From: Ruegeria_C sp041537925
GTDB lineage: Bacteria > Pseudomonadota > Alphaproteobacteria > Rhodobacterales > Rhodobacteraceae
Assembly: GCF_041537925.1 (NCBI RefSeq)
Contig: NZ_JBGOSH010000004.1
Location: 372,001 to 436,000 of the forward strand
Direction of reading: 5' to 3'
Length of the DNA: 64,000 nucleotides
The notes beneath the pieces were generated by a model that saw nothing but the letters and a program-made list of their open reading frames with translations, was not told the DNA's origin and made no database searches. Made by a program: the position numbers and the translations under genes. The stretch's first letter is position 1, and each line of letters begins with the position of its first letter. Shown piece after piece: positions 7,317 through 15,750 of this stretch.

Positions 7317-8595
7317 GATCGGGGAGGGAGGGCTGTGCGCCCTCCCTTTCCTTTTCGAATTCTGGGCGCTGCCACATCAACTGCCACCCGAAGGCGATTG
7401 GCGATCCTGGGTGGTCATGGGAGGCCGCGGTGCGGGCAAGACACGGGCCGGGGCGGAATTGGTACGGTCCATGGTCGAAGGCGCGCGACCCCTGGACAGT
7501 GGGTCAGCGCGGCGGGTGGCGTTGGTGGGCGAAACCTATGATCAGGTGCGTGACGTGATGATTTTTGGCGATAGCGGGATTCTGGCCTGCTCACCGCCTG
7601 ATCGCAGGCCGAAATGGAAGGCGTCAGAGCGTCGGTTGGTCTGGCCCAACGGGGCGGAGGCGCAGGCGTTTTCTGCCTCGGACCCCGAGGCGCTGCGCGG
7701 GCCGCAGTTTGATGCGGCCTGGGTCGATGAGCTGGCAAAATGGAAAAAGGCGGGTGAGACCTGGGATATGCTGCAATTTGCGTTGCGGCTGGGCGACGCG
7801 CCGCGGGTCTGTGCAACAACGACGCCTCGGAATGTGGCGGCGCTACGGGACGTGCTGGCGTCTCCTTCGACCGTGGTGAGCCATGCGCCGACCGAGGCGA
7901 ACCGAGCCAATCTGGCGGATTCGTTCCTTGAAGAAGTGCGGGCACGCTATGCCGGGACAAGGTTGGGGCGGCAGGAGCTTGAAGGGGTTCTGATGACCGA
8001 TATCGAAGGTGCACTCTGGAGCGCTGAGATGCTGGAGAGGGCGCAGGTGGACGCGGTGCCAGAGCTTGACCGGGTTGTTGTGGCATTGGACCCGGCGGTG
8101 AGTTCGGGTGCGTCTGCGGATGAATGTGGGATCGTCGTGGTTGGGGCCAAGCTAAAGGGCCCACCTCAGGAATGGCGGGCCTATGTTCTGGCGGACCGGA
8201 CAGTGCGCGGAAAGGGACCGGCGGGCTGGGCGCGGGCGGCCATTGCGGCGATGGATGAATTCGACGCGGAGCGGTTGGTGGCGGAGGTCAATCAGGGCGG
8301 TCAGCTTGTCGAAGAGGTTTTGCGTCAGGTCGATCCACTGGTGCCGTTCAAGGCGGTGCACGCGGCGCGCGGCAAGGCGGCACGGGCTGAGCCGGTGGCG
8401 GCGCTCTATGAGCAAGGCAAGGTTCTTCATCTGCGAGGGCTAGGCGCTCTGGAGGAACAGATGTGTCTGATGACAAATCAGGGATTCGAAGGGCAGGGAT
8501 CACCGGACCGGGTGGATGCGCTGGTCTGGGCTTTGCATGAGCTGATGATCGCGTCTGCCCTGCAATACAAGCGGCCCCGGCTGCGGGTTTTGTAA
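7195..8595 (+). CDS. GTA g2, large terminase (TerL)
   Basis: ATP-driven motor and headful nuclease that packages DNA into the prohead. The ATPase half shows Walker A GGRGAGKTRAG and Walker B-like DAAWVDELAKW. The nuclease half has VVALDPAVSSGASADECGIVVVG with a metal-binding Asp. At about 466 residues it has normal length for GTA terminases. The start is uncertain: TTG 7180, ATG 7195 and TTG 7237 or 7252 are all in frame, and all lie inside g1, so the genes overlap by at least 65 bases. A strong hairpin follows, then the portal gene. Confidence 0.93.
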   Translation: MPKPELRRAGTPSTLSRLDLRSGADWLASAPAAVREKFLSEIGEGGLCALPFLFEFWALPHQLPPEGDWRSWVVMGGRGAGKTRAGAELVRSMVEGARPLDSGSARRVALVGETYDQVRDVMIFGDSGILACSPPDRRPKWKASERRLVWPNGAEAQAFSASDPEALRGPQFDAAWVDELAKWKKAGETWDMLQFALRLGDAPRVCATTTPRNVAALRDVLASPSTVVSHAPTEANRANLADSFLEEVRARYAGTRLGRQELEGVLMTDIEGALWSAEMLERAQVDAVPELDRVVVALDPAVSSGASADECGIVVVGAKLKGPPQEWRAYVLADRTVRGKGPAGWARAAIAAMDEFDAERLVAEVNQGGQLVEEVLRQVDPLVPFKAVHAARGKAARAEPVAALYEQGKVLHLRGLGALEEQMCLMTNQGFEGQGSPDRVDALVWALHELMIASALQYKRPRLRVL

Positions 8596-8627
8596 GGCTT
8601 TCGGCTGCGATCTCTCTGCATATCCAA

Positions 8628-8666
8628 CAAAACAAGGGCGCTCGGGGTTCGGGCGCCCTTGTTTTG
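8628..8666 (+). terminator. Perfect 14-bp hairpin between TerL and portal genes
   Basis: CAAAACAAGGGCGC (8628-8641) and GCGCCCTTGTTTTG (8653-8666) pair perfectly around an 11-base loop. A TTTT run lies inside the right arm and AAAA in the left, so it looks like a two-way intrinsic terminator. It sits about 33 bases after the TerL stop, inside the GTA gene series. Confidence 0.7.
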
Positions 8667-8783
8667 CCCTGTTGCTTCGGGACGGGACGGTGGGTTCCGA
8701 GGCTTTCAACTTCTTTGCGGGATAACTGTGTCAACGAAGCGGTGAGGCGTCACTGGCGCGGTGGGCAATGAGGAGCATCACGG

Positions 8784-9962
8784 ATGGTATTTGATTTCTT
8801 GCGGCGCAGGGCAAAGGCGGAGATTCCGGAAGCCAAAGCAAGCGCTTCCGGTCCGGTGGTCACATGGCACAGTGCCGGCCGCGTGGCGTGGAGTGCGCGG
8901 GACACGGCCTCGCTCACGCGGACGGGATTTGCGGGCAACCCGGTGGGGTTTCGTTCGGTCAAGCTGATCGCCGAGGCGGCCTCGGCGCTGCCTCTGGTCC
9001 TGCAAGATGCAGAGCAGCGCTATGAGACGCATCCGCTTTTGTCGCTGATCCGGCGACCGAATGTGGCGCAGGGCAAGGCCGATCTGTTCGAAGCGCTGTT
9101 TGCACAGCTGCTGCTGGCGGGGAACGCCTATGTGGAGGCGGTGCAGGGCGAGGGTGGCCTGCCGCTTGAACTGCATGTGCTGCGCTCGGACCGTGTGAGC
9201 GTCGTGCCCGGTCCGGATGGCTGGCCGGTGGCATATGAATACGCGCTTGGCGGGCGCAAGCATCGGTTTGATGTCTCGGGCACCAATCCGGCGATTTGCC
9301 ATATCAAGAGCTTTCACCCGCAGGACGACCATTACGGTTTTGCACCTATGCAGGCGGCGGCGATGGCAGTGGACGTGCATAATGCGGCCTCGCGCTGGTC
9401 CAAGTCGCTCTTGGATAATGCAGCACGGCCTTCGGGCGCGCTGGTCTGGAAAGGATCGGACGGCCAAGGGGTCATGGCCGAGGATCAGTTCCTTCGCCTG
9501 AGCGACGAGATCGAGGCGAATTATCAGGGCGCGCGCAATGCGGGGCGGCCGATGGTTCTGGAAGGGGGGCTTGATTGGAAGCCGATGGGATTCTCGCCCT
9601 CGGACATGGAGTTTCAGAAGACCAAAGAAGCCGCCGCCCGCGAGATCGCGCTGGCCTTTGGCGTGCCACCGATGTTGCTGGGCATCCAGGGGGACGCGAC
9701 CTATTCGAACTATCAGGAGGCCAATCGGGCGTTTTATCGCCTGACGGTGCTGCCTCTGGTGACGCGGGTGGCGGCGGCGCTGTCGGATTGGCTGTCGGGG
9801 TTCAGCGGCGAGGCGGTCGAGTTGAAGCCGGATCTGGATCAGGTTCCGGCGCTGGCCACCGAGCGCGACGCGCAATGGGCGCGGGTGAACAACGCGAGTT
9901 TTCTGAGCGGGACAGAGAAGCGGGCGCTGCTGGGGCTGCCTGCAGGAGAGGCGGATGGCTGA
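8784..9962 (+). CDS. GTA g3, phage portal protein
   Basis: Dodecameric ring at the unique capsid vertex through which DNA passes. The 392-residue protein has HK97-type portal features: SVKLIAEAASALPLVLQ, HPLLSLIRRPN, FEALFAQLLLAGNAYVE, the ICHIKSFHPQDDHYGFAPMQAAAMAV segment and the GVPPMLLGIQGDATYSNYQEANRAFYRLTVLPL wing/clip region. The start codon follows a 188-base spacer after TerL that holds a hairpin; the end overlaps g3.5 by 8 bases. Confidence 0.94.
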   Translation: MVFDFLRRRAKAEIPEAKASASGPVVTWHSAGRVAWSARDTASLTRTGFAGNPVGFRSVKLIAEAASALPLVLQDAEQRYETHPLLSLIRRPNVAQGKADLFEALFAQLLLAGNAYVEAVQGEGGLPLELHVLRSDRVSVVPGPDGWPVAYEYALGGRKHRFDVSGTNPAICHIKSFHPQDDHYGFAPMQAAAMAVDVHNAASRWSKSLLDNAARPSGALVWKGSDGQGVMAEDQFLRLSDEIEANYQGARNAGRPMVLEGGLDWKPMGFSPSDMEFQKTKEAAAREIALAFGVPPMLLGIQGDATYSNYQEANRAFYRLTVLPLVTRVAAALSDWLSGFSGEAVELKPDLDQVPALATERDAQWARVNNASFLSGTEKRALLGLPAGEADG

Positions 9963-10179
9963 TGGGCCGGGATATGCGCCGTTTGACTGCGCGCCGGGGC
10001 TGCGGCTGGCGGCGCATGAGCGGGTCGCGGCGATCCAGCATGAGCATCTGTGCCAGAGGTTGGAGCAGATGGAAGAGCTGATGCAGCGGCTGGAAAAGCG
10101 CCTTTGGCTGACGGTCTACGGGGTCGCGGCGGTGATACTGGCGCAGGCGTTTCAATCGCTGGTGATTGCCACGCCATGA
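9955..10179 (+). CDS. GTA g3.5, small membrane-anchored protein
   Basis: A 74-residue protein at the g3.5 position. The middle (HERVAAIQHEHLCQRLEQMEELMQRLEKRLW) is strongly coiled-coil and the C-terminus (LTVYGVAAVILAQAFQSLVIATP) is one membrane segment. It overlaps the portal gene by 8 bases, so it is likely translationally coupled. A role in head formation is suggested only by its place between portal and protease. Confidence 0.8.
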   Translation: MADGPGYAPFDCAPGLRLAAHERVAAIQHEHLCQRLEQMEELMQRLEKRLWLTVYGVAAVILAQAFQSLVIATP

Positions 10180-10210
10180 GTTTCAGAGATTTGCGAGGAG
10201 GTGTTCACAC

Positions 10211-10762
10211 ATGAGCACGGAGTTGGAACACAAGTTTGCGCGCTTTGGCGACGGGCTGACGGTTGCGGAGGACGCAACGATCCAAGGCTATGCCAGCCTG
10301 TTCGGGCAGATGGATCAGGGCGGCGACCGGGTGATGCCGGGGGCATATGCGCAGTCCCTTGAAAAACTCGGCGCTGCGGGCCAGCGGGTCAAGATGCTGT
10401 GGCAGCATGATCCCGCGCAGCCGATCGGTGTCTGGGAAGAGGTGCGCGAGGACGACCGCGGACTGTGGGTCAAGGGGCGGCTTCTGGAGGATACCCAGAA
10501 AGGCCGCGAGGCGGTGGCGCTGATCAAGGCGGGGGCGATTGATGGGCTGTCCATCGGCTATCGCACCACCAAGGCGCGCAAGGATGAGAGCGGCCATCGG
10601 TTGCTGACGGAACTGGAGCTTTGGGAAGTGTCCTTGGTGACCTTTCCGATGCTGCCCAGTGCGCGGGTGACGGCCAAGGGCATCACGCCCGATGAGGCCG
10701 AGGCCTGGCGCAGCATTGCCGATGTGCTGGAGAGCGCGCGGCAGGATCTGGCGCAGCGATAG
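10211..10762 (+). CDS. GTA g4, HK97-family prohead protease
   Basis: Serine protease that trims the capsid scaffold during prohead maturation. In 183 residues it shows the family pattern IQGYASLFGQMDQGGDRVMPGAYAQSL, the catalytic His in MLWQHDPAQPIGVWEE and the Ser in GAIDGLSIGYRT, followed by LWEVSLVTFPMLPSARV. A longer in-frame ATG at 10166 exists, but a near-perfect AGGAGGTG at 10196-10203, seven bases before this ATG, decides the start. The capsid gene follows by 33 bases. Confidence 0.93.
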   Translation: MSTELEHKFARFGDGLTVAEDATIQGYASLFGQMDQGGDRVMPGAYAQSLEKLGAAGQRVKMLWQHDPAQPIGVWEEVREDDRGLWVKGRLLEDTQKGREAVALIKAGAIDGLSIGYRTTKARKDESGHRLLTELELWEVSLVTFPMLPSARVTAKGITPDEAEAWRSIADVLESARQDLAQR

Positions 10763-10795
10763 CGCCGCGAAAACAGCAGGAAAAGGGGTGTTCCC

Positions 10796-11974
10796 ATGAG
10801 CAAGACCGATGCGTCGGCCTTGACCGGCGAGGCTGTGCCTCCGGTGCAGGAAGTGAAGCGGGCCATGGCTGACTTTGTCAGCGAGTTTAAAGGGTTCCGG
10901 ACGGAATTTGAAACTAAACTCAAACAAACAGAAGAGCGAGTGAGTATGCTGGATCGTAAATCTCAATTGGCGGGCCGTCCGCCTTTGGCGGGCTCCATCG
11001 AGGCGGGGCAGCCGCATCACAAGGCCTTTGGTGACTATCTGCGTTCGGGCGATGACGACGCGTTGCGTGGGCTGGAGATGGAGGCAAAATCCATGTCCAC
11101 CGCAGTAAACGGCGATGGCGGGTTCCTGATCGATCCGCAGACCTCGGATGTAATCAAGTCGGTGCTGAAATCGACCGCCTCGATCCGGTCGATCTCTTCG
11201 GTGGTGAATGTCGAGGCCAACTCTTATGACGTGCTTGTCGATCATTCGGATGTCGGCGCGGGCTGGGCGGCAGAAAACACCCCCTCGGCCGAGACAGGCA
11301 CGCCCAGCATCGACCGTATCTCGATTCCGCTGCACGAGCTGTCGGCTCTGCCGAAAGCCTCACAACGTCTGTTGGATGACAGCGCCTTCGAGATCGAGAC
11401 ATGGCTTGCGGGTCGCATCGCTGACAAATTCGCTCGTGCCGAGGCCGGTGCGTTCATCAATGGTGATGGAGTCGACAAGCCGCGCGGAATTTTGGATCAC
11501 GCCAGCGTGGACAATGATGTCTGGGCTTGGGGCAATCTGGGCTATGTGCCGACCGGCGTTGACGGTGATGTCGAGGCCGATGCCATCGTCGATGTCGTCT
11601 ATGCGCTGGACGCGCAATATCGTGCCAATGCCAGCTTCGTGATGAACTCGAAAACCGCCGGCGCTGTGCGCAAGTTGAAGGATGCGGATGGCCGCTTCCT
11701 GTGGTCAGACGGTCTGGCAGCGGGTGAGCCTGCGCGTCTGATGGGCTATCCGGTGGTGATCGCCGAGGACATGCCTGATCCGGGGACCGACGCCATTGCC
11801 ATTGCATTTGGCGATTTTTCTGCCGGTTACACCATTGCCGAGCGTCCCGATCTGCGCGTGCTGCGCGATCCGTTCAGCGCCAAGCCGCATGTTTTGTTCT
11901 ACGCCACCAAGCGCGTGGGCGGTGACGTAAGCGATTTTGCCGCGATCAAGCTGCTGAAATTCGGCACCGCGTAA
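10796..11974 (+). CDS. GTA g5, HK97-type major capsid protein
   Basis: Main shell protein of the GTA head, 392 residues. The first 100 or so residues are a charged helical scaffold domain (VKRAMADFVSEFKGFRTEFETKLKQ) that the g4 protease should remove. The rest has the HK97 fold signature: GDGGFLIDPQTSDVIKSVLKSTASIRSISSVV, WAAENTPSAETGTPSIDRI, IADKFARAEAGAFINGDG and FATKRVGGDVSDFAAIKLLKFGTA-like C-terminus. AAAGGGG precedes the start. A 167-base spacer without recognisable genes follows before g6. Confidence 0.95.
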   Translation: MSKTDASALTGEAVPPVQEVKRAMADFVSEFKGFRTEFETKLKQTEERVSMLDRKSQLAGRPPLAGSIEAGQPHHKAFGDYLRSGDDDALRGLEMEAKSMSTAVNGDGGFLIDPQTSDVIKSVLKSTASIRSISSVVNVEANSYDVLVDHSDVGAGWAAENTPSAETGTPSIDRISIPLHELSALPKASQRLLDDSAFEIETWLAGRIADKFARAEAGAFINGDGVDKPRGILDHASVDNDVWAWGNLGYVPTGVDGDVEADAIVDVVYALDAQYRANASFVMNSKTAGAVRKLKDADGRFLWSDGLAAGEPARLMGYPVVIAEDMPDPGTDAIAIAFGDFSAGYTIAERPDLRVLRDPFSAKPHVLFYATKRVGGDVSDFAAIKLLKFGTA

Positions 11975-12141
11975 GCGGAGCCGAGTGGCGGGTCGGGAAA
12001 CCGGCCCGTGTGCGGGCGTGTGCCGTTAAGGCCTTTCACGTTGTCTAGCTGCTCCCCTCCGTTCGAGCGACGTGGGGTGGTGCGCGTCCGCGTCAATCAG
12101 GGAACGCGACCCGGAGGGGTCTGAGTTTGCGGAGTGTATCT

Positions 12142-12741
12142 ATGATGTTGACCGAAGAAACCTCGATCCCGGACACGGCGCTGCCGGTGGATCAGTTCAA
12201 GGCGCATTTGCGGCTGGGCACCGGGTTTGCCGAGGGCGACCTGCAGGATGGTGTGCTGCGCGGGTTTCTGAGGGCTGCAATCGCGGCGATCGAAACGCGC
12301 ACGGGCAAGGTTCTGATTTCGCGGCCGTTTTCGCTGGTACTGAACCGCTGGCGCGACCCGCTGGGCGAGGTGTTGCCAGTGGCACCGGTGACCGAGCTGC
12401 GCACGGTGGTGTTGGAGAACGCGCAAGGCGACCAAAGCGTGCTGACGGCCGAGAGCTATTGGTTGGAGAAAGACAGCCAGAGGCCGCGGCTGAAACCCGC
12501 CGGGGGGGCGCTGCCGCTGATCGCGCAGGGCGGTACGGCGCGGGTCGTGCTGAGCGCCGGTATGGCGGCGGATTGGGGCGGGTTGCCCGCTGATCTGGGC
12601 CAGGCCGTGCTGATGCTGGCGGCGCATTACTACGAGTACCGCCACGAGACAGCGCTGGGCGATGGTTGCATGCCGTTTGGCGTGACAAGCCTGATCCAGC
12701 GCTACTGCAAGATGCGACTTGGCCTGGGAGAAGGGCAATGA
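12142..12741 (+). CDS. GTA g6, head-tail connector (adaptor)
   Basis: A 199-residue protein of the gp6/YqbG-like connector family that docks under the portal. Visible marks are the helical N-terminus PVDQFKAHLRLGTGFAEGDLQDGVLRGFLRAAIAAIETRTGKVL and the C-terminal DLGQAVLMLAAHYYEYRHET helix. A TTG five codons upstream extends the frame, but GCGGAG at 12129-12134, seven bases before this ATG, supports the start given. The end overlaps g7 as ATGA. Confidence 0.88.
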   Translation: MMLTEETSIPDTALPVDQFKAHLRLGTGFAEGDLQDGVLRGFLRAAIAAIETRTGKVLISRPFSLVLNRWRDPLGEVLPVAPVTELRTVVLENAQGDQSVLTAESYWLEKDSQRPRLKPAGGALPLIAQGGTARVVLSAGMAADWGGLPADLGQAVLMLAAHYYEYRHETALGDGCMPFGVTSLIQRYCKMRLGLGEGQ

Positions 12742-13076
12742 GCGCGCCGCGTCTCAACCGCAAGCTGGTGCTTGAGGCCCCCTCGCGGGTGGCGGACGGG
12801 GCGGGGGGGTTCAGCGAAAGCTGGCTGGTGCTGGGCACGCTCTGGGGCGAGGTGAAGGCGCGCAGCGGTACGGTGCGGTCGCAGGCCGGGGCGACGGTTT
12901 CGCGGGTCAGCTACCGGATCGTGCTGCGGGCTGCTCCACAGGGAGCGTCAATGCGGCCAGAGGCGGATCAGCGGCTGCGCGAGGGCGATCGGATCTATGC
13001 GATCCGGGCGGTGGCCGATCTGGGATCGGACGGCCGCTATCTGACTTGTTTCGCGGATGAAGAGGTATCGGCATGA
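12738..13076 (+). CDS. GTA g7, head closure / head-tail joining protein
   Basis: A 112-residue protein of the SPP1 gp16-like head-closure type. Family features are SAPRLNRKLVLEAPSRVADGAGGFSESWLVLGTLWGEV, the WGEV turn being typical, and GDRIYAIRAVADLGSDGRYLTCFADEE. It would seal the head and bind the tail. Start and stop overlap neighbours by 4 bases on both sides (ATGA), which indicates translational coupling. Confidence 0.87.
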   Translation: MSAPRLNRKLVLEAPSRVADGAGGFSESWLVLGTLWGEVKARSGTVRSQAGATVSRVSYRIVLRAAPQGASMRPEADQRLREGDRIYAIRAVADLGSDGRYLTCFADEEVSA

Positions 13077-13486
13077 GTTATGGCATGGCGGCGGCATTGC
13101 AGACGGCGGTGTTTCAGCACTTGTCGACGGATGCGGAGATCAGCGCGCGGGTCGGAACCGCGATCTATGACGCGCTGCCGACCGGGACGGTGCCCGAGAC
13201 CTATATCGCGCTGGGCCCTGAAGAGGCGCGCGACCGCTCTGACGTGAACGGGCGCGGCTCGGAGCACCGGTTCACAGTCTCGGTGATTTCGGAGGCGGCG
13301 GGATTTGCTGCGGCCAAGGAACTGGCGGGCCTAATCGGGGACGCGTTGGAAGATGCCCCATTTACGCTCGGCCGGGGGCGGCTGGTGGGGCTGTGGTTCG
13401 AGCGCGCGGTAGCGCGGCGGACCGGCTCGGGTGGAGCCGTGCGGCGCATCGATCTGCGCTTTCGCGCGCGCGTCGAAGACAACTGA
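13073..13486 (+). CDS. GTA g8, tail terminator (DUF3168)
   Basis: A 137-residue protein of the DUF3168 family (gp17-like), which caps the tail tube and joins it to the head. The N-terminus MAAALQTAVFQHLSTDAEISARVGTAIYDALPTGTVPETYIALG and the middle strand HRFTVSVISEAAGFAAAKELAGLIGDAL are family features. It starts inside the g7 stop codon and ends 24 bases before g9. Confidence 0.9.
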   Translation: MSYGMAAALQTAVFQHLSTDAEISARVGTAIYDALPTGTVPETYIALGPEEARDRSDVNGRGSEHRFTVSVISEAAGFAAAKELAGLIGDALEDAPFTLGRGRLVGLWFERAVARRTGSGGAVRRIDLRFRARVEDN

Positions 13487-13509
13487 ACTTCTGGATTTGG
13501 AGACACGAT

Positions 13510-13923
13510 ATGGGTGCTCAAAACGGCAAGGACCTGTTGGTCAAGGTGGATATGAATGGCGGTGGTCTGTTCGAGACCATTGCGGGGTTGCGGGCCACGC
13601 GGGTGAGTTTCAACGCCGAAAGTGTGGATGTGACCAGCCTAGAAAGCCAAGGCGGTTGGCGTGAGCTGCTGTCAGGTGCGGGGGTGAAGTCTGCAGCAAT
13701 CTCTGGGTCTGGTGTGTTCAAGGATGCCAATACCGATGAGCGGGCGCGGCAGCTGTTCTTTGACGGCGAGACGCCTGAATTTCAGGTGATCATCCCCGAT
13801 TTCGGCATTGTCGAGGGGCCGTTTCAGGTGACCTCGATCGAATATGCCGGCAGCCATGATGGCGAGGCCACCTATGAGATGTCGATGGCCAGCGCCGGGG
13901 CGCTGAGCTTTACGGCGCTCTGA
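13510..13923 (+). CDS. GTA g9, major tail tube protein
   Basis: A 137-residue tail tube subunit of the TP901-1 type. The sequence reads GAQNGKDLLVKVDMNGGGLFETIAGLRATRVSFNAESVDVTSLESQGGWRELLSGAGVKSAAISGSGVFKD, a standard major-tail pattern, ending YEMSMASAGALSFTAL. A longer in-frame opening reaches back into g8, but GGAG at 13499-13502, seven bases before this ATG, and the family N-terminus fix the start. Confidence 0.92.
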   Translation: MGAQNGKDLLVKVDMNGGGLFETIAGLRATRVSFNAESVDVTSLESQGGWRELLSGAGVKSAAISGSGVFKDANTDERARQLFFDGETPEFQVIIPDFGIVEGPFQVTSIEYAGSHDGEATYEMSMASAGALSFTAL

Positions 13924-13926
13924 GCC

Positions 13927-14247
13927 ATGGCCAATCCATGGGCGGGCGAGGTGTCCCTGATGATCGATGGCGAGCGGCGGGTGTTGAAGCTGACACTGGG
14001 CGCACTGGCCGAGCTTGAAGGCACGCTGGAAAGCGGTTCGCTGGTGGATCTGGTGCAGCGTTTCGAGAGCGGTGCGTTTTCGGGTCGTGATGTGCTGGCG
14101 TTGATCGTGGCGGGGCTGCGCGGAGGCGGTGCGGATGTGACTTCGGCCGATCTGCTGCGGGCCGAGATCGCGGGAGGTCCCATGGGGGCGGCCAAGGCGG
14201 CGGCGGAATTGATCGCGCGGGCCTTCATGGTACCGGGCGAGGCATGA
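13927..14247 (+). CDS. GTA g10, tail assembly protein (GTA-gp10 family)
   Basis: A 106-residue protein that starts NPWAGEVSLMIDGERRVLKLTLGALAELEGTLESGSLVDLVQRFESG, the GTA-gp10 family pattern. It is thought to act as a tail assembly chaperone before the tape measure, like lambda gpG. It lies 3 bases after g9 and overlaps g10.1 by 4 bases; this pairing resembles the two chaperone frames that precede tape measure genes in phages. Confidence 0.88.
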   Translation: MANPWAGEVSLMIDGERRVLKLTLGALAELEGTLESGSLVDLVQRFESGAFSGRDVLALIVAGLRGGGADVTSADLLRAEIAGGPMGAAKAAAELIARAFMVPGEA

Positions 14248-14450
14248 GCGGGTTTGACTGGCCTGATCTGATGCGGGCCGGGATGCAGGGGTTGCACCTG
14301 TCGCCGCAAACGTTCTGGCAACTGACACCCGCAGAACTGCGGCTGATGCTGGGGCAGGCGGCGGCGGGTCGGTCATTGGACCGTGCCGGGCTGGATACGC
14401 TGCTTGCGGCCTACCCGGATGCGGGAATTGGAGAGGATGATGACGGATAG
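14244..14450 (+). CDS. GTA g10.1, tail assembly chaperone
   Basis: A 68-residue protein, GFDWPDLMRAGMQGLHLSPQTFWQLTPAELRLMLG, of the small phage tail assembly chaperone family found before GTA tape measure genes. The LSPxxFWxLTPAELxLML motif is the recognisable part. It starts within the g10 stop codon (ATGA) and overlaps the g11 start by 14 bases. Confidence 0.88.
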   Translation: MSGFDWPDLMRAGMQGLHLSPQTFWQLTPAELRLMLGQAAAGRSLDRAGLDTLLAAYPDAGIGEDDDG

Positions 14451-15102
14451 CGACGGAATTTCCGATCTGCAGGAAAGCGGAGAGGCGCTGAGCGAAACGC
14501 TTGGCAGCACGGCGGCGATGGCCGCGGGGTTCGACACCGAGCTGCGGCGAGTGCGGTCTGCGCTTGCCGCGACCGGCAAGGATGTCGAGACGCTGGAGCG
14601 TGGCATGTCCAAGGGCTTGCGCCGCGCCTTTGACGGGATGGTGTTTGACGGGATGAAACTGTCGGATGCGCTTTCTACCATTAGGGATTCGATGATCCAA
14701 ACGGCCTATTCGGCGGCGATCAAGCCGGTGACCAACCATGTGGGTGGACTGCTGGCGGATGGCGTCGGCAGCCTGGTGTCGGGGATTTTGCCATTTGCCA
14801 ATGGAGCAGGGTTCGCGCAGGGCCGGGTGATGCCCTTTGCCAATGGTGGCGTTGTGTCGGGGCCGGTCAATTTTCCGATGCGTGGAGGCATGGGCCTGAT
14901 GGGCGAGGCGGGGCCAGAGGCCATCATGCCGCTGGCGCGCGGTGCGGATGGCAAGCTGGGCGTACGCAGCGCGGGCGGCGGGCGGCCGGTGAACGTCGTC
15001 ATGAATATCTCGACACCGGATGTGCAGGGATTCCGGCGCAGCCAGGGTCAGATCGCGGCGCAGATGGGTCGCGCGCTGAGCCGGGGCAATCGCAATCGCT
15101 AG
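14437..15102 (+). CDS. GTA g11, short tape measure protein
   Basis: A 221-residue protein that sets tail length; this is far shorter than phage tape measures, as is known for GTAs with short tails. The N-terminal half is helical (LQESGEALSETLGSTAAMAAGFDTELRRVRSALAATGKDVETLERGMSKG). The C-terminal half is Gly-rich, with GPVNFPMRGGMGLMGEAGPEAIMPLARGADGKLGV, a motif shared by many tape measure C-termini. Two tandem ATGs (14437 and 14440) follow GGAGAGG, so the exact start may be one codon later. It overlaps g10.1 by 14 bases. Confidence 0.9.
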   Translation: MMTDSDGISDLQESGEALSETLGSTAAMAAGFDTELRRVRSALAATGKDVETLERGMSKGLRRAFDGMVFDGMKLSDALSTIRDSMIQTAYSAAIKPVTNHVGGLLADGVGSLVSGILPFANGAGFAQGRVMPFANGGVVSGPVNFPMRGGMGLMGEAGPEAIMPLARGADGKLGVRSAGGGRPVNVVMNISTPDVQGFRRSQGQIAAQMGRALSRGNRNR

Positions 15103-15114
15103 GGGAGAGCAGGG

Positions 15115-15750
15115 ATGGCAAACTTTCACGAAGTACGGTTTCCCGCTTCGCTGAGCTTCGGTTCGGTGGGCGGTCCTGAGCGGCGGACCGATGTGGTTAC
15201 ACTGGCCAACGGATTCGAAGAGCGCAACACGCCCTGGGCCCATTCGCGCAGACGCTACGATGCCGGGCTGGGGATGCGGTCGCTGGATGACGTCGAGACG
15301 CTGATTGCGTTCTTCGAGGCGCGGCGCGGTCAACTGTGCGGCTTTCGCTGGAAGGACTGGTCGGATTTCAAGTCTGCATCAGCGTCGGCAGAGGTGTCCT
15401 ATGGCGATCAGGTGATCGGTGTCGGGGACGGCGAATTGCGTACGTTCCGGCTGGCCAAGCTCTATCGCTCCGGCGAATTCAGCTATGAGCGGCCCATCGC
15501 GAAGCCAGTGCGCGGCAGTGTTCGGGTCGGCATCGAGCAGGACGAGCAGCGCGAAGGCGTGGACTTCGAGATCGACGAGACCTCGGGGTTGGTGAGTTTT
15601 GTCGTGGCGCCAGCTGCGGAGACGCAGATCACCGCCGGCTTCGAGTTCGACGTGCCGGTGCGGTTCGATACCGATCGTATTCAGACCAGCGTGGCGAGTT
15701 TTCAGGCCGGTGACGTGCCGAATGTACCAGTGATGGAGGTCCGGGTGTGA
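15115..15750 (+). CDS. GTA g12, distal tail protein (DUF2460)
   Basis: A 211-residue DUF2460 protein that forms the distal tail ring between tube and hub. It starts MANFHEVRFPASLSFGSVGGPERRTDVVTLANGFEERNTPWAHSRRRYDAGLG and continues with FFEARRGQLCGFRWKDWSDFKS, all family signatures. A GGAGAGCAG stretch lies before the ATG. Its stop overlaps the g13 start. Confidence 0.93.
   Translation: MANFHEVRFPASLSFGSVGGPERRTDVVTLANGFEERNTPWAHSRRRYDAGLGMRSLDDVETLIAFFEARRGQLCGFRWKDWSDFKSASASAEVSYGDQVIGVGDGELRTFRLAKLYRSGEFSYERPIAKPVRGSVRVGIEQDEQREGVDFEIDETSGLVSFVVAPAAETQITAGFEFDVPVRFDTDRIQTSVASFQAGDVPNVPVMEVRV

Noticed and set aside
13672..15333. A 553-codon minus-strand frame across GTA g9-g12
   Set aside because: It overlaps several well-recognised GTA genes in opposite orientation and has no motif.
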